A stretch of DNA of 64,000 bases from positions 310,001-374,000 of the forward strand of contig NZ_BCSV01000001.1 of the NCBI RefSeq assembly GCF_001571045.1. The letters are read 5' to 3'. This DNA is from Curtobacterium ammoniigenes NBRC 101786. GTDB lineage: Bacteria; Actinomycetota; Actinomycetes; Actinomycetales; Microbacteriaceae. This document shows, one piece after another, positions 20,451 through 28,071 of the stretch. Position 1 is the stretch's first letter. Each line of letters opens with the position of its first letter. The notes beneath the pieces were generated by a model. The model was not told the origin of the DNA, did not search any database, and was given only the letters and a program-made list of their open reading frames with translations. The translations under genes and the position numbers were made by a program.

Positions 20451-20621
20451 ATGGCAGCCATGAAGCCGAGGACCGGTGACGGGCCGATGGAGGCTGTTAA
20501 GGAGGGTCGACTCATCATCGTGCGTGTTCCGCTCGAGGGTGGAGGCCGCCTGGTCGTCTCGGTCAACGATGCCGAGGCCAAGGAACTCCACGATGCGCTC
20601 GCCGAGGTCGTCTCGGCCTAG
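20451..20621 (+). CDS. DUF3117 small conserved protein
   Basis: 56 residues, starting MAAMKPRTGDGPMEAVKEGR, which matches the DUF3117 family found across actinobacteria. Its function is unknown. A clear SD (GAAAGGGG, about 20436-20443) precedes the ATG, and a possible -10 (GATAAT) lies near 20411. A strong terminator follows at 20640-20671, so it is a monocistronic unit. Confidence 0.92.
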   Translation: MAAMKPRTGDGPMEAVKEGRLIIVRVPLEGGGRLVVSVNDAEAKELHDALAEVVSA

Positions 20622-20639
20622 CGCGTCGAAGCAAGCGGC

Positions 20640-20671
20640 ACGGCCCGGCACCGACCTCGGTGCCGGGCCGT
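20640..20671. terminator. Strong hairpin terminator after DUF3117
   Basis: Perfect stem of 15 bp (20640-20654 with 20657-20671) and a 2-nt centre, followed by TTCGTC. The epimerase gene ends at 20680 on the other strand, so it can serve both genes. Confidence 0.85.
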
Positions 20672-20679
20672 TTCGTCGC

Positions 20680-21651
20680 TCAGACGACGAGCGGACGCTC
20701 CACCACGAGTTCGCCCCGCTCGATGAGTGAACGAACCGCCTCCAGCGCGGTGTCCGCAACGGAGTGCGCCGGTGCATATCCGATGAGCGCAGTGGCTTTC
20801 GCCATGCTGAAGAACTGGCTCCGGACCAGGTGCGCCCAGCTGGTCTCCGCATGCTCCGGATCCAGCCCACTGCGGAACGTATCCCAGGAGACGTGCTCGA
20901 GGCGCGCCTCCTGACCGAACCATGCTGCTGCGGTCTCCGCGTAGCCACGGACGGTGAACGCGTCTGCCGCGGTGATGAAGAAGTCCTGCCCCGCGGCGGC
21001 GTCCCGATGCTCGATCGCCCGCTCGAACGACTGCGCGACATCGTCGGCGTGCACGTGGTGCATCGTCTCGGTGCCGAGACCGGGTACGGCGAGCGGCGCA
21101 CCGGCGGCGAGCGTCTGCCACACGGCGGGATCGAGGTTGCCTGTCGGTCCGATGGGTGCCCACCCGGGCCCGCTGATGTGTCCGGGGTGCAGGGATGTCG
21201 TGACGAGGCCGCCGTGCGCGGTCTCTTCGGCGAGCATCCGCGCGATCCGGTCTTTCTGCACGCCGTACTCGCCGAACGGCGGCGTCGCGTTCGACTCGGT
21301 CATCGGCAGGATCCGGCTCTCGCCCGCCCGCCAGATCGAGCCGCAGAACACGAGGTGGCCGACCGTCCCCCGAAGGCGCTCGACGAGCGCGGTCGACGAT
21401 TCGAGCGTGAACGAGATCAGATCCACGACGACGTCGGGGCGCAGCGCGGCCACACGGTCGGGGAACGTGCCGTCGCGATCCTCCGCCTCGCGGTCCGCGG
21501 TGATCTGCTCGACCGACTGCCACTCGGGCGCGTCGACGTAGGCGCTGCGCGTGCCCCGGCTGATGGTGACGACTTCGTGCCCGGCCCGGACCAGGCGAGG
21601 GATGAGGAACGTGCCGATATGTCCGGTCGCGCCGATCACGACGATGCGCAT
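20680..21651 (-). CDS. NAD-dependent epimerase/dehydratase (extended SDR)
   Basis: 323 residues. N-terminal Rossmann motif GATGHIGTF, and a catalytic Tyr/Lys pair in EYGVQKDR. Probable sugar-nucleotide or related epimerase/reductase; substrate unknown. The ATG at 21651 has an excellent SD (AGGAGG) 7-8 nt upstream. I rejected the 20-codon longer start. Confidence 0.87.
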   Translation of the reverse strand: MRIVVIGATGHIGTFLIPRLVRAGHEVVTISRGTRSAYVDAPEWQSVEQITADREAEDRDGTFPDRVAALRPDVVVDLISFTLESSTALVERLRGTVGHLVFCGSIWRAGESRILPMTESNATPPFGEYGVQKDRIARMLAEETAHGGLVTTSLHPGHISGPGWAPIGPTGNLDPAVWQTLAAGAPLAVPGLGTETMHHVHADDVAQSFERAIEHRDAAAGQDFFITAADAFTVRGYAETAAAWFGQEARLEHVSWDTFRSGLDPEHAETSWAHLVRSQFFSMAKATALIGYAPAHSVADTALEAVRSLIERGELVVERPLVV

Positions 21652-21730
21652 GGGGGATCCTCCTTCAGAGCGTGGGGTCGCGGATCCGGTCGGGAGGCGC
21701 AGCACGGCCACCCGACTCCTGTCCGGTCTA

Positions 21731-22363
21731 TCAGGCGGTCGCCTTGGTCATCTGCAGCAAGCCGTCGCCCGCCGGGGACAGCGCACTCCGGACTGCACCC
21801 GACGTCGACACCTCGGTGAGCAGGGTGCGGAAATCGGTGGTCGATCGGTCGCGTTTCGCGGGATCGGCGACGCGGTCGCGCCAGAGGGCGTGCGGCACCA
21901 GGACGGTGCCACCGGTACGGGCAAGCCGCAGGCCGTGTTCGACGTATTCGATGACGTTCTCGGGGTCCGCGTCGATGAGGACGAGATCGTAGGACGCCTC
22001 GTTCATCCGGGGAAGCACCTGGCTTGCTCGGCCGGGGATGAGCCGTACGCGACTGGCCGGCGTTCCCGCGGCGATGAAGGCGTCGCGCGCGTACTGCTGA
22101 TGATCGACGTCCACGTCGATCGTGGTGAGGGTCGCGTTCGGCGCACCGTGCAGGAGGTACAGCCCGGACACGCCGAGACCCGTTCCGATCTCGATGATGC
22201 TGGCCGCGCGGCTCGCCGCCGCGATCACGGCGATCTGCGCGCCGATGGCGGGAGAGATCGGTTCGACACCGAGTTCCAACGAGTGCTCGCGAGCGGCGAC
22301 GACGACCTCCGGTTCGGCGACGACGTCTTCCGCGAACTTCCAGTTCGACGCTTTCTCTGACAC
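21731..22363 (-). CDS. O-methyltransferase (class I, SAM-dependent)
   Basis: 210 residues from the GTG at 22363. SAM-binding motifs: IIEIGTGLGVSGLYLL (motif I), TTIDVDVDH (acidic loop) and YDLVLIDAD. This resembles the COMT-like family next to tatB in mycobacteria (Rv1220c). The GTG is chosen for its spacing of 5 nt after AAGGAG (22369-22374); a TTG seven codons upstream is the alternative. A TAGAGT -10 lies at 22384-22389. Confidence 0.88.
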   Translation of the reverse strand: MSEKASNWKFAEDVVAEPEVVVAAREHSLELGVEPISPAIGAQIAVIAAASRAASIIEIGTGLGVSGLYLLHGAPNATLTTIDVDVDHQQYARDAFIAAGTPASRVRLIPGRASQVLPRMNEASYDLVLIDADPENVIEYVEHGLRLARTGGTVLVPHALWRDRVADPAKRDRSTTDFRTLLTEVSTSGAVRSALSPAGDGLLQMTKATA

Positions 22364-22383
22364 CCACACTCCTTGTTCGGTCA

Positions 22384-22389
22384 ACTCTA
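22384..22389 (-). promoter_or_regulatory. Predicted -10 (TAGAGT) of the O-methyltransferase gene
   Basis: Minus-strand TAGAGT about 20 nt before the GTG. The short leader carries AAGGAG. Confidence 0.4.
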
Positions 22390-22414
22390 CGGGTGACCTC
22401 AGCCGGAAACGCGT

Positions 22415-22420
22415 TACCCT
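22415..22420 (+). promoter_or_regulatory. Leaderless -10 (TACCCT) for tatB
   Basis: TACCCT, 6 nt, GTG at 22427; no SD. It is divergent from the O-methyltransferase promoter 25 bp away. Confidence 0.6.
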
Positions 22421-22426
22421 CGTTCC

Positions 22427-22798
22427 GTGTTGGACATCGACAAGATCCTCGTCATCGGGGTGATTGCCGTTCTGCTGCTCGGCCCGACGCGGCTCCCGCA
22501 GTACGCCGCCCGGCTCGCGCAGTTCGTCAAGACGCTGCGCTCGTTCGCCGACAACGCGAAGGAGCGGATGCGCGAGGAGATGGGCCCCGAGTTCGACGAC
22601 ATCGAATGGCAGAAACTCGACCCGCGGCAGTACGACCCGCGTCGCATCATCCGCGACGCCCTCCTCGACAGCACGATCGGGGCCGGAACCGCCTCGGCGG
22701 CACAGGCAACAGTGACGGCGCCCTCGGTGTCCGCCCGACCGGCGGTCGTGCCGCTCGAGAACGGCGAGGCGGCACCATTTGACCTCGAAGCGACCTGA
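22427..22798 (+). CDS. tatB: Twin-arginine translocase subunit TatB
   Basis: 123 residues. A single N-terminal membrane helix (about 5-20, ILVIGVIAVLLLGPTRLP, with the family-typical GPxRLP) is followed by an amphipathic helix and a charged tail. TatB binds twin-arginine substrates with TatC. tatA and tatC are not in this window. The stop codon is part of a 19-bp direct repeat. Confidence 0.9.
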   Translation: MLDIDKILVIGVIAVLLLGPTRLPQYAARLAQFVKTLRSFADNAKERMREEMGPEFDDIEWQKLDPRQYDPRRIIRDALLDSTIGAGTASAAQATVTAPSVSARPAVVPLENGEAAPFDLEAT

Positions 22799-22860
22799 TC
22801 CTCGTCGGTCCCGTCACGTGCTGATTCGCGTCAGCCTCACGGCGACCTGATCCTCGTCGG
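22790..22860 (+). repeat. 19-bp direct repeat including the tatB stop codon
   Basis: GCGACCTGATCCTCGTCGG occurs at 22790-22808 and again at 22842-22860. The first copy contains the tatB TGA (22796-22798). The intervening sequence holds no gene. Confidence 0.85.
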
Positions 22861-22887
22861 CCCGGTTGCGCCGCGATCGGACCGCGG

Positions 22888-24042
22888 TCAGTGCACCGTC
22901 AGGCCGAGCTTGCGCCCGGACAGGCCCCGCCCCATCCCGCGCACCCGATCGGCGATGGCCCGGAGCGCTGCAGCCGCCGCATCGTCGGGGTGCGTCGCAA
23001 CCACTGGGGCACCCGCGTCGGCATCGGCGCGAAGGGCAACGGACAACGGCACGGAACCGAGCAGCGCGACCGGCGGCACGTCGCCAACGGACAGGCGACG
23101 TGCAGTCTCGGCCCCGCCTCCAGACCCGAACACATCGAGGATGGAGCCGTCGGGGAGCGGCAGACCCGCCATGTTCTCGACCACACCGATCACGCGCTGA
23201 CCGGTCTGCCGAGCGAGCACGCCGCTCCGCTCGGCGATATCGGCCGCCGCGGCCTGGGGGGTCGTGACGACGATCACCTCGGCATGGGGGAGCAACTGCC
23301 CGACGCTGATCGCGACGTCGCCGGTCCCGGGCGGCAGATCGAGCAGCAGTACGTCGAGGTCGCCGAACGAGACATCGCTGAGGAACTGACTGACGGTTCG
23401 ATGCAGCATCGGTCCACGCCACGACACGGCCGTCGATGTGTCCTCGACGAACATCCCGATCGAGACCACCTTCACCTCGAACGCGACGGGCGGCAGGATC
23501 AGGCTGTCGACGCGGGTCGGACGCACCGCATGGCCGGCGGCATCGACGAGCCCCATCAGACCGGGCACGCTGAACCCGTGAACGTCCGCGTCGACGATGC
23601 CGACGCGGAGCCCGGACTGCGCGAGCGCGACCGCGAGATTCACCGTGACCGTCGATTTGCCCACGCCCCCCTTACCGCTCGTCACGGCGATGACGCGCGT
23701 CAACGATTCCGGGGTGAACTGCACGCCCTGCGGGCGCCCGGCCCGGAGGCGCGACACAAGCGCCTGCCGCACGGCCGGATCCATGACGGACACGTCGACG
23801 TCGACCGCGGTCACGCCGGGGACGGCCGCCGCGGCGGCGCGAACATCGCGTTCGATCCTGTCGGCGGCGGGGCAGCCGACGATGGTGAGCTGCAGGTCGA
23901 CGCGCACCGCGCCTCCCGGCTGAACGTCGACGCCGCGGATCATGTCCAGCTCGGTGACCGGCTGTCGGATCTCCGGGTCGAGAACGCGCGACAACGCGGA
24001 CAGAACCGCCGTGCCGAGCTCGCGCTGTCGCGCGTCAGCCAC
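22888..24042 (-). CDS. mrp: Mrp/ApbC-family P-loop ATPase (Fe-S carrier type)
   Basis: 384 residues. A MIP18/DUF59 domain comes first (about 1-95, DPEIRQPVTELDMI, IVGCPAADRIE), then a deviant Walker A SGKGGVGKST (about 122-131) and LLLDLPPGTGD. The C-terminal CxxC that holds the bridging Fe-S cluster in ApbC/Nbp35 is missing: the equivalent stretch reads ENMAGLPLPDGS. The GTG at 24042 overlaps the end of the DUF1003 gene by 8 nt. It probably acts in Fe-S cluster handling, or in another role if the cluster site is truly lost. Confidence 0.9.
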   Translation of the reverse strand: MADARQRELGTAVLSALSRVLDPEIRQPVTELDMIRGVDVQPGGAVRVDLQLTIVGCPAADRIERDVRAAAAAVPGVTAVDVDVSVMDPAVRQALVSRLRAGRPQGVQFTPESLTRVIAVTSGKGGVGKSTVTVNLAVALAQSGLRVGIVDADVHGFSVPGLMGLVDAAGHAVRPTRVDSLILPPVAFEVKVVSIGMFVEDTSTAVSWRGPMLHRTVSQFLSDVSFGDLDVLLLDLPPGTGDVAISVGQLLPHAEVIVVTTPQAAAADIAERSGVLARQTGQRVIGVVENMAGLPLPDGSILDVFGSGGGAETARRLSVGDVPPVALLGSVPLSVALRADADAGAPVVATHPDDAAAAALRAIADRVRGMGRGLSGRKLGLTVH

Positions 24043-24595
24043 GGGCGCCGGCGGGTTCGGGCTGGCCGTCGGTGTCCGACGCGGCGTCGGCGTCGCGTCG
24101 GTCGAGCTCCTCGAGGAGCGCGCGAAGCTCGGCGCGGATGAAGTCCTTCGACGCCATGTCGCGCACGGCGATCCGGAGCGCCACCACCTCGCGCGCGAGG
24201 TACTCCGTGTCGGCCAGGTTGCGCTCCGCGCGCTGACGGTCCTGCTCGAATTGGACGCGATCGCGGTCATCCTGGCGGTTCTGCGCCAACAGGATCAGCG
24301 GCGCCGCGTACGAGGCCTGCAGCGAGAGGATGAGCGTCAACGCGGTGAACCCGAGACTCGCCTGATCGAAGCGCCACGCCGGCGGCACCGTCGAGTTGTA
24401 GATCATCCACACGGCGCAGAACAGGGTGAGCCCGACGAGGAACCACGGCGTGCCCATCGCACGAGCGATCCCCTCCGTCGCGCGCCCGAACGTATCGCGC
24501 CGTGGACCGTACCGCCGAGAGGGCAGGACGCCGGAGCGCATGCCCTTCGGTGCGTCGAGTCGTGCGTCGGCCCGGTCGTTATCCTGTCGTGCCAC
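24035..24595 (-). CDS. DUF1003 membrane protein
   Basis: 186 residues. Two membrane helices (about 50-68 and 82-103, the latter LTLILSLQASYAAPLILLAQNRQ, a hallmark of DUF1003) are followed by a long charged, probably helical cytosolic tail (to about 170). Function unknown. The GTG at 24595 has an SD (AAGGAGG) located inside the end of the MgtE-N/CBS gene, which it overlaps by 17 nt. Confidence 0.9.
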   Translation of the reverse strand: MARQDNDRADARLDAPKGMRSGVLPSRRYGPRRDTFGRATEGIARAMGTPWFLVGLTLFCAVWMIYNSTVPPAWRFDQASLGFTALTLILSLQASYAAPLILLAQNRQDDRDRVQFEQDRQRAERNLADTEYLAREVVALRIAVRDMASKDFIRAELRALLEELDRRDADAASDTDGQPEPAGARG

Positions 24596-25904
24596 CTGTG
24601 GTCCTCCTTCCCGGTGCTACCGGTGTCCTGCGTGCGCGCTGGCGCGGTCTCGGGGCCGGGCCGCGATCCGGCCCGTCCTGACTTCGCCAGTCGTCGGGCA
24701 GGACATGGTCGAGGACGTCGTCGATTGTCACCACCCCGACGAGACGGTGCGCATCGTCGACGACGGGCACGGACACCAGGTTGTAGGTCGCCATGACGCG
24801 GCTCACCTCGGACGCACTCGATGCCACATTCACGGGTTCGAGCGTCGCATCGATCAACGTGCCCAGCCGTTCGTTCGGCGGATAGCGGAGCATGCGTTGA
24901 AAGTGCACGATCCCGAGGAACCGACCCGTCGGCGGCTCGTACGGCGGCAGGGTGACGCACACGGCCGCGCCGAGGGCCGGGGCGAGCTCATGCCGACGGA
25001 TGAGCGCGAGCCCTTCCGCGACGGTCGCGTCGGCGGAGACGATCACCGGCTCCGTGGTCATGAGCCCACCGGCAGTGTCCGGCTCGTACTCCAGGAGCAT
25101 CCGCACGTCGGAGGCCTCCTCGGGTTCCATCAGCTCAAGGAGCGCCTCGCTCCGATCGCTCGGCAGTTGCGCCAGGACGTCAGCGGCATCGTCCGGCTGC
25201 ATCTGATCGAGGACGTCCGCGGCCCGCGAGTCGTCGAGCCCCTCGAGAATGGCGACCTGCTCCCGGTCCGGCATCTCCTCGAGTACGTCGGCGAGTCGGT
25301 CGTCCGGAAGCTCGCCGGCGACTTCGAGCCGACGCTCGGCCGGCAGGTCGAGGAGCGTGGAGGCGAGATCCGCGGGCAGGAGGTCCGAGTACGCGGCGAT
25401 CACGCGCTCCGCCGACTGCGCCTCACCCGGGAGCTCGTCCTCGGTGACCTCGTTCCACGTCGCGAAGGTCGTCGGGCCCTTCCCGAACGGCGACGGTGTC
25501 GTCTTCGGCTTGCGGAGGAACAGCTGCGCGACCTCCCATTCGCCGGGTCCGCGCTCCTCGATCGCGACGTCCTCGATCGACGCGCGAATCCGGTCCTTCT
25601 TGATGAGCACCTTGCGTCCGAGCATCTCCGCGATCACGCGAACCTCGCCGCCGCGCTGCACGAAACGGCGCATGTTGACCACACCCGTTGTGATCACCTG
25701 CCCGGCACCGATCGACGTGACGCGACCGATCGACACGAAGATCCGACGCTTGCCGGGCACCTCGACAATCAGGCCGACGACGCGCGGTGCGTCCACCCGG
25801 CGATAGACCACCAGAACATCGCGGACTTTGCCCACGCGGTCGCCCGCGGGGTCGAAGACGGAGCACCCGGCAAGGCGGGCGACGAAAACCTTCGCGGCGC
25901 TCAC
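24579..25904 (-). CDS. PRC-like/MgtE-N/CBS-domain protein lacking a transporter domain
   Basis: 441 residues. The order is: an N-terminal PRC-barrel-like part (about 1-130, VFDPAGDRVGKVRDV), an MgtE N-terminal helical superhelix (about 180-300, repeated LPxxxxADVLxxM units) and two CBS domains (about 300-410, GGLMTTEPVIV, VPVVDDAHRLVGVVTIDDVLDHV). The MgtE membrane channel is absent. It may sense Mg2+ or nucleotide for a partner protein. M. tuberculosis Rv1232c has a similar setting. The GTG at 25904 follows TACGCT plus 6 nt. Confidence 0.88.
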   Translation of the reverse strand: MSAAKVFVARLAGCSVFDPAGDRVGKVRDVLVVYRRVDAPRVVGLIVEVPGKRRIFVSIGRVTSIGAGQVITTGVVNMRRFVQRGGEVRVIAEMLGRKVLIKKDRIRASIEDVAIEERGPGEWEVAQLFLRKPKTTPSPFGKGPTTFATWNEVTEDELPGEAQSAERVIAAYSDLLPADLASTLLDLPAERRLEVAGELPDDRLADVLEEMPDREQVAILEGLDDSRAADVLDQMQPDDAADVLAQLPSDRSEALLELMEPEEASDVRMLLEYEPDTAGGLMTTEPVIVSADATVAEGLALIRRHELAPALGAAVCVTLPPYEPPTGRFLGIVHFQRMLRYPPNERLGTLIDATLEPVNVASSASEVSRVMATYNLVSVPVVDDAHRLVGVVTIDDVLDHVLPDDWRSQDGPDRGPAPRPRQRARRTPVAPGRRTTGGTTG

Positions 25905-25910
25905 CACCTC

Positions 25911-25916
25911 AGCGTA
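25911..25916 (-). promoter_or_regulatory. Leaderless -10 (TACGCT) for the MgtE-N/CBS-DUF1003-mrp operon
   Basis: Minus-strand TACGCT, 6 nt, GTG at 25904. The three genes downstream overlap each other, so this is the only evident promoter. Confidence 0.6.
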
Positions 25917-25972
25917 GCCGTTCTCGGCGCGTTCACGCCTGATCGCAAGGCCCGGGGAGAACAATGCCGCAT

Positions 25973-26932
25973 GTGAGTACCCAGAGTCCGTTCGGACGCG
26001 TTGCCCAGGCCTTCCCGACCTTGCCGAAGGGGGACATTCTCGGCACTTTCGAGAGCTACCCCGAGGCGCAGCGCGTCGTCGCGCAGCTCGCCGCCGCCGA
26101 TTTCCCGGTTGGGAGGCTCTCCATCGTCGGCAACGACCTCAAGACTGTCGAGCGGGTCACCGGCAAGCTCACCTACGGACGCGCGGCGCTCGCCGGAGCC
26201 GTTTCCGGGCTCTGGCTCGGCATCTTCTTCGGCATCGTGCTCGAGCTGTTCTCGGCGAACGCCCCGGTCGGCATGATCGGGGCCGCAGCGATCATCGGCG
26301 CGGCATTCGGCGTGCTCTACGGCGTTGTGAGTTTCTCGATCACGAAGCGGCAGCGTGATTTCACGAGCGTCCACCAGGTGCTCGCGTCGAACTACCAGAT
26401 CGTGGTCGACCCGCAACTCATCGGGCGAGCGCGACAGATCCTCGGCGGGAACCTCGGAGGCACCGGGGCTCCGGCCCACTTCCCGCAGCAGGGCCAGTAC
26501 CCGCCGCAGGGTGGCCAGTACCCGCAGCAGGGTGGCCAGTACCCGCAGCAGGGCCAGTATCCGCAGCAGGGCCAGTACCCGCAGCCGGGCCAGTACCCGC
26601 AGCCGGGGCAGTATCCGCAGCCGGGGCAGTATCCGCAGGGTGGCCAGTATCCGCGGCAGGGCCAGTATCCCCAGGGAGGCCAGCCCGTCTCTGGTGCACC
26701 CGCCGGCCAGCCGTCGCCCTACGGATCGGCATGGAGCGGAGTCGCAGGCGCGCCCGGGCCGGGCACGAACGGCGAACGTCCGAAGCCGAGGTACGGCGAA
26801 CTCGCACCCGACCCGACGCAGTCGCCCGTCCACCAGCCGACGCCCCACGAGTCGAACGCATCCGCGCCACACGCCGACGCCGGGGACGACGCAGCACTGG
26901 GGGCGGACCAGCGTCGCGACGACGAGTCCTGA
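25973..26932 (+). CDS. General-stress-protein-17M-like membrane protein with GQYPQ repeat tail
   Basis: 319 residues from GTG 25973; an ATG three codons earlier (25964) is also possible. The N-terminal 60 residues (ILGTFESYPEAQRVVAQLAA) resemble the GSP-17M domain. Two membrane helices with glycine motifs follow (about 75-120). From about residue 175 the protein is a (G)GQYPQ(Q/P) repeat run, ten units, then a Pro/Gly/Ala/Asp-rich end. The repeat part is probably disordered and sticky. Function unknown. Confidence 0.82.
   Translation: MSTQSPFGRVAQAFPTLPKGDILGTFESYPEAQRVVAQLAAADFPVGRLSIVGNDLKTVERVTGKLTYGRAALAGAVSGLWLGIFFGIVLELFSANAPVGMIGAAAIIGAAFGVLYGVVSFSITKRQRDFTSVHQVLASNYQIVVDPQLIGRARQILGGNLGGTGAPAHFPQQGQYPPQGGQYPQQGGQYPQQGQYPQQGQYPQPGQYPQPGQYPQPGQYPQGGQYPRQGQYPQGGQPVSGAPAGQPSPYGSAWSGVAGAPGPGTNGERPKPRYGELAPDPTQSPVHQPTPHESNASAPHADAGDDAALGADQRRDDES
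26492..26683 (+). repeat. Ten in-frame 18/21-bp repeats (GQYPQQ)
   Basis: Units built on GGCCAGTAYCCGCAGCAG, some with an added GGT codon, encode tandem GQYPQQ/GQYPQP/GQYPQG. The frame is kept throughout. Confidence 0.9.
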
Positions 26933-27020
26933 CCGATCGCGCGAACGGGTCGCCGTCCTCGACCCAGCGGCGCTCGCACGACCCGGCGGCGCCCGCACGA
27001 CGCAGCGGCGCCCGCAGTGC

Positions 27021-27509
27021 TCAGAGCAGCGTCTTCGCGAAGCACACGGATTCGGCGTTCGCGGCGTAGGGCCCGAACGACGCAATCCGGCTGAATCCCT
27101 CCCGCTCGAAGAAGCGGATGGCGGCAGCCTGGCGGTCGGCGACCTCGCAGACCATGGCGGGCGCGCCTCCTGCCCGGGCCGCCGACTCGAGTTCTGCGAG
27201 CAGCGCGGCTGCCACGCCGGTGCCCCGCGCGTCGGAGCGAACGAAGAAGCGACGGAGCTCCAGGACCCCGTCGTCGACCGCGGTGAGGCTGCCGCATCCG
27301 AGCGGCGCGCCCGCCGAGTCACGAGCGACGACCGTCACGATCACCGCGGACGAATCAAGCGGAGCTCCACGATCGGGATAGCCGCCGTAGAGCCGATCGA
27401 CCTCCATCCGGGCGACGGCACGGAGTCGCTGCGCATCGGGGGCGTCGAACGGCTCGACCGTCAGAACGAACGACCGGCCCGGGTCCTGCACCGCGCCGTC
27501 CGCGCTCAT
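27021..27509 (-). CDS. GNAT-family N-acetyltransferase (copy 2)
   Basis: 162 residues from ATG 27509. The acetyl-CoA loop is R(S)DARGTGVAAALL (consensus RxxGxG/A), and the C-terminal FFEREGFSRIASFGPYA is typical. Substrate unknown. The ATG overlaps the stop of the neighbouring GNAT by 4 nt (ATGA, 27506-27509). The two proteins align along their whole length and arose by tandem duplication. Confidence 0.88.
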   Translation of the reverse strand: MSADGAVQDPGRSFVLTVEPFDAPDAQRLRAVARMEVDRLYGGYPDRGAPLDSSAVIVTVVARDSAGAPLGCGSLTAVDDGVLELRRFFVRSDARGTGVAAALLAELESAARAGGAPAMVCEVADRQAAAIRFFEREGFSRIASFGPYAANAESVCFAKTLL

Positions 27510-27988
27510 GGCTGAAGCACCTTTGCGTAGCACACGGACAACGGGGCCTCAGCGTAGGGCCCGAAGTTGGCGATGCGTCGATACCCTTCGCGCTCGTAGA
27601 AGCGAATCGCCGCGTGCTGCTCGGTGCCCGTCTCGAGAACGATCGCAGGGGCCTCCATCGCGTCCGCCGCTTCCTCCAGTCGCCGAAGCAACTGAACGGC
27701 GACACCGGTCCCACGGTGTTCGGAGCGCACGTACATCCGCTTCACCTCGGGAACGCCATCTGCCACCATGCGAAGACCGCCGCAGCCGACCGGGCTGCCC
27801 GCGCTGTCCCGGGCCACGAAGAACACGACCATGTCATCCGCTGTCGGCTTCTCGCCCGGTTCCGTGTCGTACCCGTATGCCGCGTCGATCTCGATCCGCT
27901 GCGCGGCACGAAGGCGTTGCGCGTCGGCGGAGTCGAACGATTCAATCGCGATCGTGACGACCGACGGAACGGGCGCAGGCGTGCTCAT
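27506..27988 (-). CDS. GNAT-family N-acetyltransferase (copy 1)
   Basis: 160 residues. CoA loop SEHRGTGVAVQLL and C-terminal FYEREGYRRIANFGPYA. It is the first gene of the pair and has a leaderless TACGCT promoter. Its substrate is not predictable. A 170-type start for the second copy was rejected because of the ATGA overlap. Confidence 0.88.
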   Translation of the reverse strand: MSTPAPVPSVVTIAIESFDSADAQRLRAAQRIEIDAAYGYDTEPGEKPTADDMVVFFVARDSAGSPVGCGGLRMVADGVPEVKRMYVRSEHRGTGVAVQLLRRLEEAADAMEAPAIVLETGTEQHAAIRFYEREGYRRIANFGPYAEAPLSVCYAKVLQP

Positions 27989-27994
27989 TGCGTC

Positions 27995-28000
27995 AGCGTA
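27995..28000 (-). promoter_or_regulatory. Leaderless -10 (TACGCT) for the GNAT pair
   Basis: Minus-strand TACGCT, 6 nt (GACGCA), ATG at 27988. Confidence 0.6.
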
Positions 28001-28071
28001 TCCGCGCTGCCGCCCCGGTGCCGCGAGCGCCGCACTGGCGGTTCAGGGACCGGATATCGGCACAGTCCCGG

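Noticed and set aside
26492..26683. CRISPR-like array
   Set aside because: Repeats are contiguous and in frame (GQYPQ), with no spacers.
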